DNA of 64,000 nucleotides from Gordonia alkanivorans NBRC 16433 (GTDB taxonomy: Bacteria > Actinomycetota > Actinomycetes > Mycobacteriales > Mycobacteriaceae), in contig NZ_BACI01000056.1 of NCBI RefSeq assembly GCF_000225505.1, positions 148,440 to 212,439 on the forward strand, in the 5' to 3' direction. The position numbers were made by a program, and so were the translations under genes. Below the pieces are notes generated by a model. The model worked only from the letters and a program-made list of their open reading frames with translations, ran no database searches and was not told the origin of the DNA. Shown here piece after piece: positions 17,809-26,119 of this stretch; the first letter of the stretch is position 1, and every line of letters starts with the position of its first letter.

Positions 17809-19925
17809 GGGGCACCTCCGTCCCAGCCGGACGGCTGATCGGCGTTCTGATGTGTGTCGGGCAGCAACCGCCCGTCGACGAGCCGGACCCGCCGGGTACA
17901 CACCGAGTCCAGCGATTCGAAGTCGTGCGAGATGATCACGATGGTCATGCCCTCGGCACGCAGACGCGCGAGGAGCGCGACGATCTCCTCCCGAGCCAAG
18001 GGGTCGAGACCCGCGAGGGGCTCGTCGAGCACCAGCATGTCGGGGTTGCGGGCGATGAGCCCGGCGAGCACGACGCGACGCATCTGCCCACCCGACAGTG
18101 AATCGACCTTGGTGGCCGCCATCTGCCGGGGCAAGCCGACGAGTTCGAGGACGCGGGCGACCTCGGCGGTCCCGACCTTCTCGCCACCGGCCGCCATGAT
18201 CTCGTCGGCGACGGTGACCTTCTGCAATTGCAGGCGGGCGTGCTGGAAGCCCAGCCCGACCGCGCCGACATGCTCGGTGACCGGCTCCCCGGCGTCGTAA
18301 CCGGCTGCCGGAGTCGACTTCACGGAGGTGTCGAGCAGGTGGCACGTTCCGGTGCGCGGCGACAGGAGGCCCGCCATGATCCAGGCGAGGGTCGTCTTGC
18401 CCGACCCGTTGCCGCCGACGATGAGCAACCCCTCCCCGCGGTACACGGTCAAGGTGACGTCGGTGAGCGCGACGACCTCCCAGGGCGAGCCGGGCAGATG
18501 CGCATATCCCACATGGTCGAGCACCAGCAGCGGCCCGCCGATGTGCGGGCCCGGCGCCGCGAGGGACGTCGACGATCCGGTCGGAGGAGCGTGGTCGAGG
18601 TCGGCGTGCGGGTCCGGCATCCAGTGCGGCGGATGAGGGACCACGCGACCGGCCTCGAGATGGATGACGCGATCGGCGGCCGCGGCCTCGCTGCCGCGGT
18701 GGGTGATCAGCGCAACCGCGATCCCGCGTCGGGCCGGTAGCGACGCCAGCAGGTGCAGGAGCTGCCCGCGGCCCTCCGGGTCGACCATCGAGGTGACCTC
18801 GTCGGCGATGAGCAGCTGCGGATCGCGGGCGAGTGCCGCCGCGATCGCCAGGCGCTGCTGCTGCCCGCCGGACAGGTCGGTGGTCTCGCGGTCGCCGAGA
18901 CCGGTCAGCCCGACCTCGGCAAGGAGAGCCTCCACGTCGACGTCGGCATCCGGCGGCAGACCCCAGACCACGTCGTCGGCGACGCGGGAACCGAGCATCT
19001 GGATCTCCGGCCGTTGCAGGACGAGCGCGGTCCCGCCGTGGACGCCCAGCCCGGCGAGACCCGGGCGGTGCACGACACCGGTGGTCGGGGCGCGACCGGC
19101 CAGGATCTTCGCGAGCGTCGACTTGCCCGAACCGTTGGCGCCGACGACGGCGACGAACTCGCCGGGGTCGATGCGCAGGTCGATGTCGTGGAGGACCGGT
19201 CTCGCGTCCGGGCTGTAGGCGAAGCCGACACGTTCGGCGACGATCGGCAGCGGCGCGACGTCGGTTGCCGTCGATGCCGGACCGTCGGAGGTGAGCGTGT
19301 CCTCGCTGGGGACGTCGCGAAGTCGCGCGATGACGCCACCGAGAATCCACCACGCGGCGAGCAGCGAGATCGCGGTGCCGACGGTCCCGGAGATCCAGAT
19401 CCACGCCCACCAGTGACTGGCGATGCTCCGGCTCATCGAGTCGAGGGCGTTGCCCACGACATCGGTGGGTCCCCACCCGCGCAACCACTTGGCGACACCG
19501 TGGAGGGAGTTGGTCATCGCCTCGATGGTCAGCTCACGCAAGGGCACCAAAATAAGGAGGATCAGGACCGAGACCCCGCCGAGGAGCGGCGAGGCCACCA
19601 GCGTGGCCAGTCCGAGCGTCCCGAGCCCGCGGCGACGTCGCTTGAGGTCGCCGACGATTCCGCCGATCAGCGCCGAGCCGAGCACGGTGGCCATCGCGCC
19701 CGTACCCGCCATCGCGAACGCGACCGCTGTCGTCGCCACGGTGGCGGTGAGCAGTGCACGCGGCCGAGTGCGGGCTGCGATGAGGGCGAGAGGAACCGGT
19801 GCGAGCAGCCCGGCCGCCTGCGCCAGCGGGATGACCGAGGCGATGACCACCGCGGCGACGGTCAGGCCACCGAAGATCGCGACGGACGCGAACTCCATCG
19901 GACGCAGCGGGTGCGAGTTCTTCAC
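17805..19925 (-). CDS. ECF-type ABC transporter, fused membrane domain and two ATPase domains
   Basis: A 706-residue fusion. Residues 1 to about 200 are hydrophobic (five or six helices), followed by two CbiO-like ATPase domains. The first has Walker A GANGSGKST, signature LSGGQQQRLA and Walker B LLIADE; the second has GGNGSGKTT, LSGGQMRRVV and MLVLDE. This matches Rv2326c in order and length (about 700). The membrane part may serve as a built-in S-like or scaffold domain. Start is GTG at 19925 (VKNSHPLRPMEF); an upstream frame to 20609 runs across the divergent gene and is rejected. Confidence 0.85.
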   Translation of the reverse strand: MKNSHPLRPMEFASVAIFGGLTVAAVVIASVIPLAQAAGLLAPVPLALIAARTRPRALLTATVATTAVAFAMAGTGAMATVLGSALIGGIVGDLKRRRRGLGTLGLATLVASPLLGGVSVLILLILVPLRELTIEAMTNSLHGVAKWLRGWGPTDVVGNALDSMSRSIASHWWAWIWISGTVGTAISLLAAWWILGGVIARLRDVPSEDTLTSDGPASTATDVAPLPIVAERVGFAYSPDARPVLHDIDLRIDPGEFVAVVGANGSGKSTLAKILAGRAPTTGVVHRPGLAGLGVHGGTALVLQRPEIQMLGSRVADDVVWGLPPDADVDVEALLAEVGLTGLGDRETTDLSGGQQQRLAIAAALARDPQLLIADEVTSMVDPEGRGQLLHLLASLPARRGIAVALITHRGSEAAAADRVIHLEAGRVVPHPPHWMPDPHADLDHAPPTGSSTSLAAPGPHIGGPLLVLDHVGYAHLPGSPWEVVALTDVTLTVYRGEGLLIVGGNGSGKTTLAWIMAGLLSPRTGTCHLLDTSVKSTPAAGYDAGEPVTEHVGAVGLGFQHARLQLQKVTVADEIMAAGGEKVGTAEVARVLELVGLPRQMAATKVDSLSGGQMRRVVLAGLIARNPDMLVLDEPLAGLDPLAREEIVALLARLRAEGMTIVIISHDFESLDSVCTRRVRLVDGRLLPDTHQNADQPSGWDGGAP

Positions 19926-20103
19926 CGGTCCAGTGTGCCTGGGCACCGGAGCCGTCGGTCGATCGCATGTAAACGAACCGTCACAAGACGGTGGTTCGGG
20001 TTGTCCGTTTCGTCCCCGCGGTGGATTCTTTTCACACGGGTGATCTTCGGCGGTCCTGGGTCTCAATGACCAGGTCTCCCACCCGGATTGGAGGTAGGAC
20101 ACG

Positions 20104-20625
20104 ATGCAGTCGATTCCGATCGGACTCACCCCGTTCCAGCATGAGGGCACGCTGAACGGAATCCTCATCTCGGGCCGCTGGCCGGAATCCACACTCGAGT
20201 GGACACAGACCCTCGTCGGGTCGGTGCGGATCGCATGCCGGCCCGGCTTCCTCCCGACGACGACGATCTTCGGCGTCGTCGAGCAGCGTCCGCCGCACGG
20301 CGGTGAGGACACCGTCGGGATGATGGTCGCGATCGGGAACGTCGTCGACGACAGCTTCGTCGAGGCCGGCAGGTTCCTGAACAATCCCCCGGCGCTCGTC
20401 ATGCTGCACCCGCCGTCGCAGACCCGTCCGTCGTTGCCGGAGTGTTCCGAGGTCGCCTCGGGTTGTGTGCTGCTGCCCGGGCTCCCCGAACTCGGACTCG
20501 AGCACCGGGCCGGGTGGGCCGAGGCGGAGGCCGACGGGACCGTGGTGAACCTCCGCAACGAGGTGGGCATCGACCCCAATGCCGACCCGGACACCGCCGT
20601 GCTCGCCATGCTCCTCGCAGCTTAG
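20104..20625 (+). CDS. Conserved hypothetical protein
   Basis: A 173-residue soluble protein that I do not recognise. It has no signal peptide or membrane helix. Most of it looks like a small alpha/beta fold with VRIACRPGFLPTTTIFGVVEQ and a late QTRPSLPECSEV segment. GGAGG lies 9 bases before the ATG, so translation is well supported. It is divergent from the ECF ATPase gene across 178 bases that contain a hairpin at 19977-19992 (ACCGTC-ACAA-GACGGT), which may be regulatory for either gene. Confidence 0.6.
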   Translation: MQSIPIGLTPFQHEGTLNGILISGRWPESTLEWTQTLVGSVRIACRPGFLPTTTIFGVVEQRPPHGGEDTVGMMVAIGNVVDDSFVEAGRFLNNPPALVMLHPPSQTRPSLPECSEVASGCVLLPGLPELGLEHRAGWAEAEADGTVVNLRNEVGIDPNADPDTAVLAMLLAA

Positions 20626-20736
20626 GGCGCCGAGGCCTCGCGAAGGCCCAGAGGCGGTTGCCCGCACGCGGCAATCCGGGTGGCCGAACTTTAGTTTTTG
20701 TGCCCCCGACCTGCATGGATACGGGCTACTGACGAG

Positions 20737-20769
20737 TTGCATTCGCCAGTTAGGGCTCACTAACCTGGC
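20737..20769 (+). promoter_or_regulatory. Promoter with inverted-repeat operator before the GDT1 gene
   Basis: TTGCAT (20737-20742) and TAACCT (20761-20766) are separated by 18 bases, and the GTG start lies 7 bases further. Between and across them is the inverted repeat GCCA-GTTAG-N6-CTAAC-C-TGGC (20745-20769), with perfect inner arms at 20749-20764. A repressor bound there would block polymerase. Metal control is plausible, because the gene encodes a probable cation exporter. Confidence 0.55.
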
Positions 20770-20773
20770 GTCT

Positions 20774-21496
20774 GTGATTGCTGCCCTGCTCCTCAGTTTC
20801 GGCGTGATCTTCGTCGCCGAACTGGGCGACAAGTCACAACTGATGGCGATGACCTACGCCCTGCGGTACCGCTGGTGGGTCGTCCTCCTCGCCATCACCG
20901 TCGCCACCACTGCGGTACACGCCGTCTCGGTGTTCTTCGGTCATTTCCTCGGGATGTCGCTGCCGACCGATCTGATGTCGGTCCTGGCCGGCCTCGCCAT
21001 GCTCGTCTTCGGCCTGTGGACGATCTACGGAGATCGCCTCGACGACGAGGAGCAGAACCGCGCGACGCGAGTCGGCGCCTCGGTGTTCCTCGCCGTGATG
21101 TCGGCCTTCTTCCTCGCCGAGCTCGGCGACAAGACCATGCTGGCCACCATCACACTTGCCACCGACCACGACTGGCTCGGCGTGTGGATCGGTTCCACCG
21201 TGGGCATGGTCGCCGCCGACGCCCTGGCGATCGGCGTGGGTGTCCTGCTCGGGAAGCACCTTCCCGAGCGTGTCATCGCGATCGGTGCGGCCGTTCTGTT
21301 CTTCGGTTTCGCGGTGTGGCTCACCGTGACCGGCCTGACCGGGGCGTCGACCCCGATGATCGCCGCGACGGTCACCGCGATCGTCGTCATCATCGGAGTG
21401 GGGACGTTCCTCATCCACCGCGACCGTCGTCTCCGCGCCGACTCCGATACCGAAGCAGCCGTTCCCGAGCGTTCGCTCGGTGGACACGAGGGCTGA
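20774..21496 (+). CDS. TMEM165/GDT1 family cation exporter
   Basis: A 240-residue membrane protein with six or seven helices and the two signature copies of E-x-G-D-(K/R)-(S/T): VAELGDKSQ near residue 16 and LAELGDKTM near residue 115. Bacterial members export Mn2+ in exchange for protons. GTG at 20774 is chosen because it sits 7 bases after a TAACCT -10 box and the first helix begins there. The C-terminus is a short charged tail. The candidate operator upstream would suit metal-responsive control. Confidence 0.85.
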   Translation: MIAALLLSFGVIFVAELGDKSQLMAMTYALRYRWWVVLLAITVATTAVHAVSVFFGHFLGMSLPTDLMSVLAGLAMLVFGLWTIYGDRLDDEEQNRATRVGASVFLAVMSAFFLAELGDKTMLATITLATDHDWLGVWIGSTVGMVAADALAIGVGVLLGKHLPERVIAIGAAVLFFGFAVWLTVTGLTGASTPMIAATVTAIVVIIGVGTFLIHRDRRLRADSDTEAAVPERSLGGHEG

Positions 21497-21616
21497 ACGC
21501 GGGCGCCACGCAGCAGCTGACTATCGTGAACGTGCACCCCGCGCCGGTGCACGTCGTCCACTTCACCGGGACACGGGTCCGGCGGCAATCGGTACCGCGA
21601 AAGGACTACTACACCC

Positions 21617-22378
21617 ATGGACGTTTCAGGCGCTTCCGTTCTGGTCACCGGCGGGGCATCGGGCCTCGGCGCAGCCACCGCCCGTCGCTTCGCCGCCGCA
21701 GGCGCGCAGGTCTTCGGCCTCGACCTGCAGGCCTCGATCGACAAGGCGGCACCCACCGACGGCGTCACCCTGATCGCCGCCGACGTCACCGACGAAGCGC
21801 AGGTCCAGGGCGCCATCGACACCATCGCCGAGTCGGGCGCACCGCTGCGTGTCGCCGTCAACTGCGCCGGCGTCGGCTGGGCCGCACGCATCCTCGGCAA
21901 GAACGGCCCCCACGAGCTCGACCTCTTCCGCAAGGTCATCGACATCAACCTGGTCGGCACCTTCAACGTGATGCGGCTGGCCGCCAACCGCATGTCGGAG
22001 GAGTCCACCATCGACGGCGACGGCCAGCGCGGCGTCATCATCAACACCGCTTCGGTCGCGGCCTTCGAGGGCCAGATCGGTCAGATCGCGTACGCCGCGT
22101 CGAAGGGTGGCGTCCACGCGATGACCATTTCTGCGGCCCGCGACCTCGCCCGGATCGGTGTGCGCGTCTGCACCATCGCCCCCGGCACCATCAGCACCCC
22201 GATGCTGGCGGGTGTGACCCCCGAGTTCCAGAAGACCCTGGCCGAGGCGATCCCGTTCCCGCAGCGTCTCGGTGAGCCCGACGAGTACGCACAGCTGGCC
22301 GAGTTCATCGTCGAGCACAACTACCTCAACGGCGAGACCATCCGCATGGACGGCGCGATCCGGATGGCTCCGCGCTAG
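21617..22378 (+). CDS. SDR family dehydrogenase (3-hydroxyacyl-CoA dehydrogenase-like)
   Basis: A 253-residue classical short-chain dehydrogenase. The NAD-binding motif is TGGASGLGAA, NCAGVG is the NAG motif, and the catalytic Ser-Tyr-Lys triad lies in NTASVAAFEGQ and YAASKGG. The Asp after the second strand (GLDLQ) points to NAD(H). The insert around VIINTASVAAFEGQIGQ resembles HSD10-type 3-hydroxyacyl-CoA dehydrogenases, used in fatty acid or branched-chain degradation. AAAGGA precedes the ATG. Its stop overlaps the stop of the converging membrane gene. Confidence 0.85.
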   Translation: MDVSGASVLVTGGASGLGAATARRFAAAGAQVFGLDLQASIDKAAPTDGVTLIAADVTDEAQVQGAIDTIAESGAPLRVAVNCAGVGWAARILGKNGPHELDLFRKVIDINLVGTFNVMRLAANRMSEESTIDGDGQRGVIINTASVAAFEGQIGQIAYAASKGGVHAMTISAARDLARIGVRVCTIAPGTISTPMLAGVTPEFQKTLAEAIPFPQRLGEPDEYAQLAEFIVEHNYLNGETIRMDGAIRMAPR

Positions 22379-23595
22379 AGTCCCGATTCCTGGTCCTCGG
22401 CCGGGCGACCGATGGGCGCCACCTCGGCGTCCTCGGTCAGCAGCAGCTCCTCGGACAACCTGATCAGCGGTGCGGCATCCGCTTCCAGACCCTCGCCGTC
22501 GGCGGGGGCGAGGTCGCGGACCGCGCCGCTGATCTTGTCTCCGGCCCCGTCGGCCACCGCGCTCAACTCCGACACCGCGCTGCGCAGCAATCGAACCTGC
22601 ACGTCGACCTGGGCATACTCGAAGACCGGCGGTAGATACGGACTGAGCTGGGTCAACGCGTCCCGCGTCTCGACCACGCGCCGGTGGAGCCGCGTCGTCG
22701 GCGACAACTGACCCGTGTCGGGCAGCACGACCTCCGGTACCGCACCGGTCACCAACCGCCACAACGGCAGGAGTTCGGTGTCGAGTCGGCGGCGGCGCCG
22801 GTTGGCCACGAGGGACTGCACCCTGGAGTAGACCATCGGATAGCTGATGCCCAGCAGGAAGGACACGACGCCGACGGTCGCCAGGACCCGGTTGGTGGTC
22901 ACGAGCCACGGGGACCTCGCGACATTCATCGCACTGACCGCGACGAACACGATCTGCGCGATCGCACCGAGCGCCAGGAACCCGAGTCCGGCCATGAGCA
23001 GACCCAGCGACACTCGTAGGTATCCGTCGGCCGTCGCATAGAACTTCCGGACACTGTTGACGCAGGCCAGGAAACCATAGGCGAGGTATCCGCTCGCGAT
23101 CAGCATGAACAGGGCGAAACCCCAGTTCTGGACGGTCCATTCGCTGATGGTCTCGGTCCGGATCTCCTCGGGGATCACCAGCATGGTGATCTGGAGACCG
23201 ATGAGCGACGCGACGAGCGGCAGCGCCTCCCAGCCGGCGCGTCGTTCGCGGGACACCCGGTCGGGGAAGAAGAAGACCACGACGAGCGCGGCCACCCCGA
23301 TCGCGAGGAGCGCGTAGAAGGCCACCCTCGACAGTCCGGCGAATCCCCTGGTGTTGAGCGTGGACGCCACCGCCTCGTTCACCACGACGAAGGCGACCGT
23401 CAACGACGCGACCGCGACCATCATCGCCAGCGGTTGGAGTCCCCATCCGGTACGGCGGATCTGGTCCAGTCGCCAGCAGAACGCGATCGCGAAGACCACG
23501 CCCGCCAGCGCATTGACGATGCCGATCCCCGCCTCGACACCCTGAGCGAGGACGAGGGCAGTGACGGCGTCGCCGGCCGACCCGGTCACAACCAT
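22375..23595 (-). CDS. MAB_1171c family membrane protein with cytoplasmic tail
   Basis: A 406-residue protein with seven predicted membrane helices in residues 10 to about 255 and a cytoplasmic C-terminal domain of about 150 residues starting with SLVANRRRRRLDTELLPLW. The layout and the tail pattern fit the family named after M. abscessus MAB_1171c, called a putative transporter; a sensor is equally possible. GTG at 23589 would give a 4-base overlap (GTGA) with the protease stop and is an alternative to the ATG at 23595. It follows the metalloprotease gene, forming a set with the regulator upstream. Confidence 0.75.
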   Translation of the reverse strand: MVVTGSAGDAVTALVLAQGVEAGIGIVNALAGVVFAIAFCWRLDQIRRTGWGLQPLAMMVAVASLTVAFVVVNEAVASTLNTRGFAGLSRVAFYALLAIGVAALVVVFFFPDRVSRERRAGWEALPLVASLIGLQITMLVIPEEIRTETISEWTVQNWGFALFMLIASGYLAYGFLACVNSVRKFYATADGYLRVSLGLLMAGLGFLALGAIAQIVFVAVSAMNVARSPWLVTTNRVLATVGVVSFLLGISYPMVYSRVQSLVANRRRRRLDTELLPLWRLVTGAVPEVVLPDTGQLSPTTRLHRRVVETRDALTQLSPYLPPVFEYAQVDVQVRLLRSAVSELSAVADGAGDKISGAVRDLAPADGEGLEADAAPLIRLSEELLLTEDAEVAPIGRPAEDQESGL

Positions 23596-24098
23596 CCGCG
23601 GTGCCCACCCAGCAGCCGCTGGAGGCCCCGGAGCTCGTCGTGCGCGGCAGTGCTCCCGACGCCGGTGCCGGCCTCCTCGGCCCAGGCGAGGATCATCGAC
23701 GCCAACATCTCGGCCTCCCACTCGCGGTCATCGGAGTAACAGGTACGACGCAGTGCCGCGTCGGACGAATCCTGCGTGAGAGCGGCCAACCCTTCGACGG
23801 ACACCTCGGCCAGCATCTGGTGCCCGGCGATGAGATGCCCGAATTCGTGGATGACGATCTGGTCGCGATGCAGCGGCGACGTGTTCGCCTGATAGAAGAA
23901 GTAGTCCGCGTCGGCAGCCGCCAACCAGATCCCGTTGGGCGCGCCACTGGGCAACGGATGGGCGAGCAGCCGAATCGGACGACCCCGCCGCTCGCCGTAC
24001 CGGTCACACAACTGCGTGACATCCAGCGGGAGATCGAGATCGAGTCCACGCAACGTGGTGCGACACAGCACACGCAGAGCACGCTCGGATCGACGCAT
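23586..24098 (-). CDS. ImmA/IrrE-type metalloprotease
   Basis: A 170-residue protein with the zinc motif HEFGH at residues 84-88 (IVIHEFGHLIAGHQ) and a downstream EWEAEMLASMIL that can supply the third ligand, as in ImmA/IrrE proteases. ImmA-type enzymes cleave partner HTH repressors to switch genes on. The start is taken at the ATG at 24098; a GTG two codons upstream is possible. The gene for an HTH regulator is upstream and a membrane protein gene overlaps it downstream, so a protease-regulator circuit is likely. About 180 bases separate it from the regulator gene, with no gene seen there. Confidence 0.78.
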   Translation of the reverse strand: MRRSERALRVLCRTTLRGLDLDLPLDVTQLCDRYGERRGRPIRLLAHPLPSGAPNGIWLAAADADYFFYQANTSPLHRDQIVIHEFGHLIAGHQMLAEVSVEGLAALTQDSSDAALRRTCYSDDREWEAEMLASMILAWAEEAGTGVGSTAAHDELRGLQRLLGGHRGWL

Positions 24099-24280
24099 GT
24101 GCACAATCGAACCACGACTTCGTAAGGGCACGCGATGTGTGCCACCGACCGAGGGAACAGACGCCACGAGGTGGTCACCGGCTCGGACTGGTCTTGGGCC
24201 GACACCCCACGGCCCATACTCCTGTCCGACGCCCGGCGACCCGTGCGACGCGGTTTTCGGCCGTCAGGCCGAGAACCAGG

Positions 24281-24829
24281 TCAGTCCTCGCTCGTCTCCC
24301 CGACCACACGCAGACGCGAATCAGCCGACGGCTTCTCGTCGCTGAGTCCCGCCGCGATGACGTCCGGTGGGTCTTTCGGAAGACCCTGCTGCTCGCGCAG
24401 TACCTTGATCAGTTCGTTCACCACGGTGACCGAATCGCTCGAGAGGCCCGCAAGTCGGAATGCCGCCAACTGCACGTTGGTGTCCGCCTGCAACCGCATC
24501 AGATCGATCTCGTCGCGGGTGCGCTGCGCGGCCCGATCCTCGAGGAAGTAATGCACGTCGACCCCGAATGCGGCCGCGATCCCCTCGACGGTTCGGAACG
24601 ACGGGGACTTCGCTTTCCCCGACCGCAACTGGCTCAGATACGACTCACCCAGACGGAATCCCCGTTCCGTCGACCGCGCCGCAATCGCCTTGGCACTGTA
24701 TGCCCTCCCGTTCGGACCGGGAACGGTCCGAAAAAGCTCCTCGAGTCGCCGGGCGAACAACCCCGGATCGAGTGCATCCGATTCCTTCGCTCTCGAACGA
24801 TCGGAGTCGGTGCGTCCGGTGTCGCCCAT
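24281..24829 (-). CDS. EspR-like XRE family regulator
   Basis: A 182-residue DNA-binding protein. An N-terminal helix-turn-helix covers residues 25 to 95 (AKAIAARSTERG, YLSQLRSGKAKSPSFRTVE, FGVDVHYFLED), followed by a helical dimerisation domain (AFRLAGLSSDSVTVVNELI and VLREQQGLP). The arrangement, including the PNGRAY-to-YLSQLRSG spacing, is that of EspR, the nucleoid-associated activator of ESX-1 secretion (Rv3849). ATG at 24829 has GGAG 7 bases upstream; starts at 24856 and 24862 are alternatives. It probably controls the protease and membrane genes that follow. Confidence 0.75.
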   Translation of the reverse strand: MGDTGRTDSDRSRAKESDALDPGLFARRLEELFRTVPGPNGRAYSAKAIAARSTERGFRLGESYLSQLRSGKAKSPSFRTVEGIAAAFGVDVHYFLEDRAAQRTRDEIDLMRLQADTNVQLAAFRLAGLSSDSVTVVNELIKVLREQQGLPKDPPDVIAAGLSDEKPSADSRLRVVGETSED

Positions 24830-25151
24830 AGGCTTCTCCGCCCCTCCTGAAGTCATGACCATGTTCTCCGAAATGCGAAACTTGAATTTGCAAACATTAA
24901 AGCCCGCTGCACTCGGCCGTTGCAACGACCGGTACGGTCAGAACGTACCGGACCGTCGCACGCCATGCGTATCACCTGTGGTCATGATGTAACGAACGAT
25001 AGTGTGGCGTTCTTCACACTTCGGGGGGTAACACGGTGTCGGCCTGCCGACGACACATGAACTGGAGGCCTGACCGTGATGCACTCGGGGTCATGAGGTC
25101 GCGCCCCGAACCACTGGATCTTGTACACAACTGTACTCCCGGAGCCGAACG
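24830..25151. promoter_or_regulatory. Divergent promoter region with a 23-bp inverted repeat
   Basis: About 320 bases between the EspR-like gene and the secreted protein gene. It contains CCGGTACG-gtcagaa-CGTACCGG at 24929-24951, perfect 8-bp arms around a 7-base centre, and a nested ACGGTC...GACCGT pair at 24934-24956. The part at 24865-24905 is clearly AT-rich. Both features suit regulation of the divergent genes, probably by the EspR-like protein; this is inference. Confidence 0.6.
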
Positions 25152-26096
25152 ATGACCCACCGCATTCCGGAGCCTCACGGCAACCGTCGGCGGCGTCGAT
25201 CCGTGGCATCCGTCGGTGCCGTCCTCGCGATGATCGCGTTCCTCGCTCTCGCCCCCGGCATCGGCTCGACGGCCCCGATCGGCTCTGGTGACTCCGGACC
25301 CGGCAACAGCGGGTCGGGCGGCTACGGCGCGCACAGCGCCGACGACGACTCCGATGATGATGACGACGACTACGGGGCGTCACCCCCGACCGGCAACGGC
25401 ACCCCGGGGAGCTCCTGGCACCACGGCCACGGACACGGACACGGCCATCACGGTCACGGCACCCCGTCGGGCACCGGAACACCGTCCGGGACCACGACGA
25501 CGGGCAGTTCGGTGACCGGGTCCGCCGAGACCGGGCCACCTGACACCGGGAGCTCGACGACCGAAGCCTCTCCGTCGGAGAGCCCGGCGACGTCGGCTAC
25601 CTCGACGACCGGGATCGTGATCCCCGTGCCGCCCGTGAACGTCTGGCCGAACGTGCCGCCGGCTCCGCAGGACCCGACCGGCGCCGACCCGTCACCCGAC
25701 GGCGAGGGAACCCCGCCCCCACCCGCCGACGTCCCGACGGTCGCCGCCCCCAGCGGTCCCCCTGCCGCCGCGGCTCCCGGGGCATCTGCAGCAGGCGCGC
25801 CGGCAGGTGTGGGAGCCGCAGCTCCTCGCGCCGGCGAGACCACCCCGGATGCGGAGACGCCGGAAGCTGTTTCGACCGACTCGGACGAGTCCGAGTCCGC
25901 CGCCTTGGTGTCGAGTCCACCGGCACCGTCCGACGGTCCGGCACAGGCCCTGCCGAGTTCGTCCCCCGACACGATCCTGACGGGGGTCAAGAAGTTCCTG
26001 GTCGGCGTGGCCCCCGGTGGCCTGATGCTGCTCGGCGCGGTCGCCCTGTTCGGCAGCGGATCGTTCCTGGAGTCGCTGCGCACCCTGCGTTCCTGA
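25152..26096 (+). CDS. Secreted low-complexity protein with C-terminal membrane segment
   Basis: A 314-residue protein that I do not recognise. Residues 1-45 form a signal peptide with RRRRR and VGAVLAMIAFLALAPGIG. The middle is rich in Gly, Ser, Thr, Pro and Ala, with an acidic DDDSDDDDDDYG stretch and a HGHGHGHGHHGHG stretch that could bind metal. The C-terminus has a hydrophobic VGVAPGGLMLLGAVALFG, likely a membrane anchor, and ends in a basic tail. This suggests a surface protein with a stalk. No catalytic domain is visible. It is divergent from the EspR-like gene. Confidence 0.6.
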   Translation: MTHRIPEPHGNRRRRRSVASVGAVLAMIAFLALAPGIGSTAPIGSGDSGPGNSGSGGYGAHSADDDSDDDDDDYGASPPTGNGTPGSSWHHGHGHGHGHHGHGTPSGTGTPSGTTTTGSSVTGSAETGPPDTGSSTTEASPSESPATSATSTTGIVIPVPPVNVWPNVPPAPQDPTGADPSPDGEGTPPPPADVPTVAAPSGPPAAAAPGASAAGAPAGVGAAAPRAGETTPDAETPEAVSTDSDESESAALVSSPPAPSDGPAQALPSSSPDTILTGVKKFLVGVAPGGLMLLGAVALFGSGSFLESLRTLRS

Positions 26097-26119
26097 CGGT
26101 CGCCCGCCGGCTCGTCGGG

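Noticed and set aside
20630..20773. Manganese (yybP-ykoY) riboswitch before the GDT1 gene
   Set aside because: Conserved loop sequences could not be aligned, and a promoter with a short or absent leader fits better.
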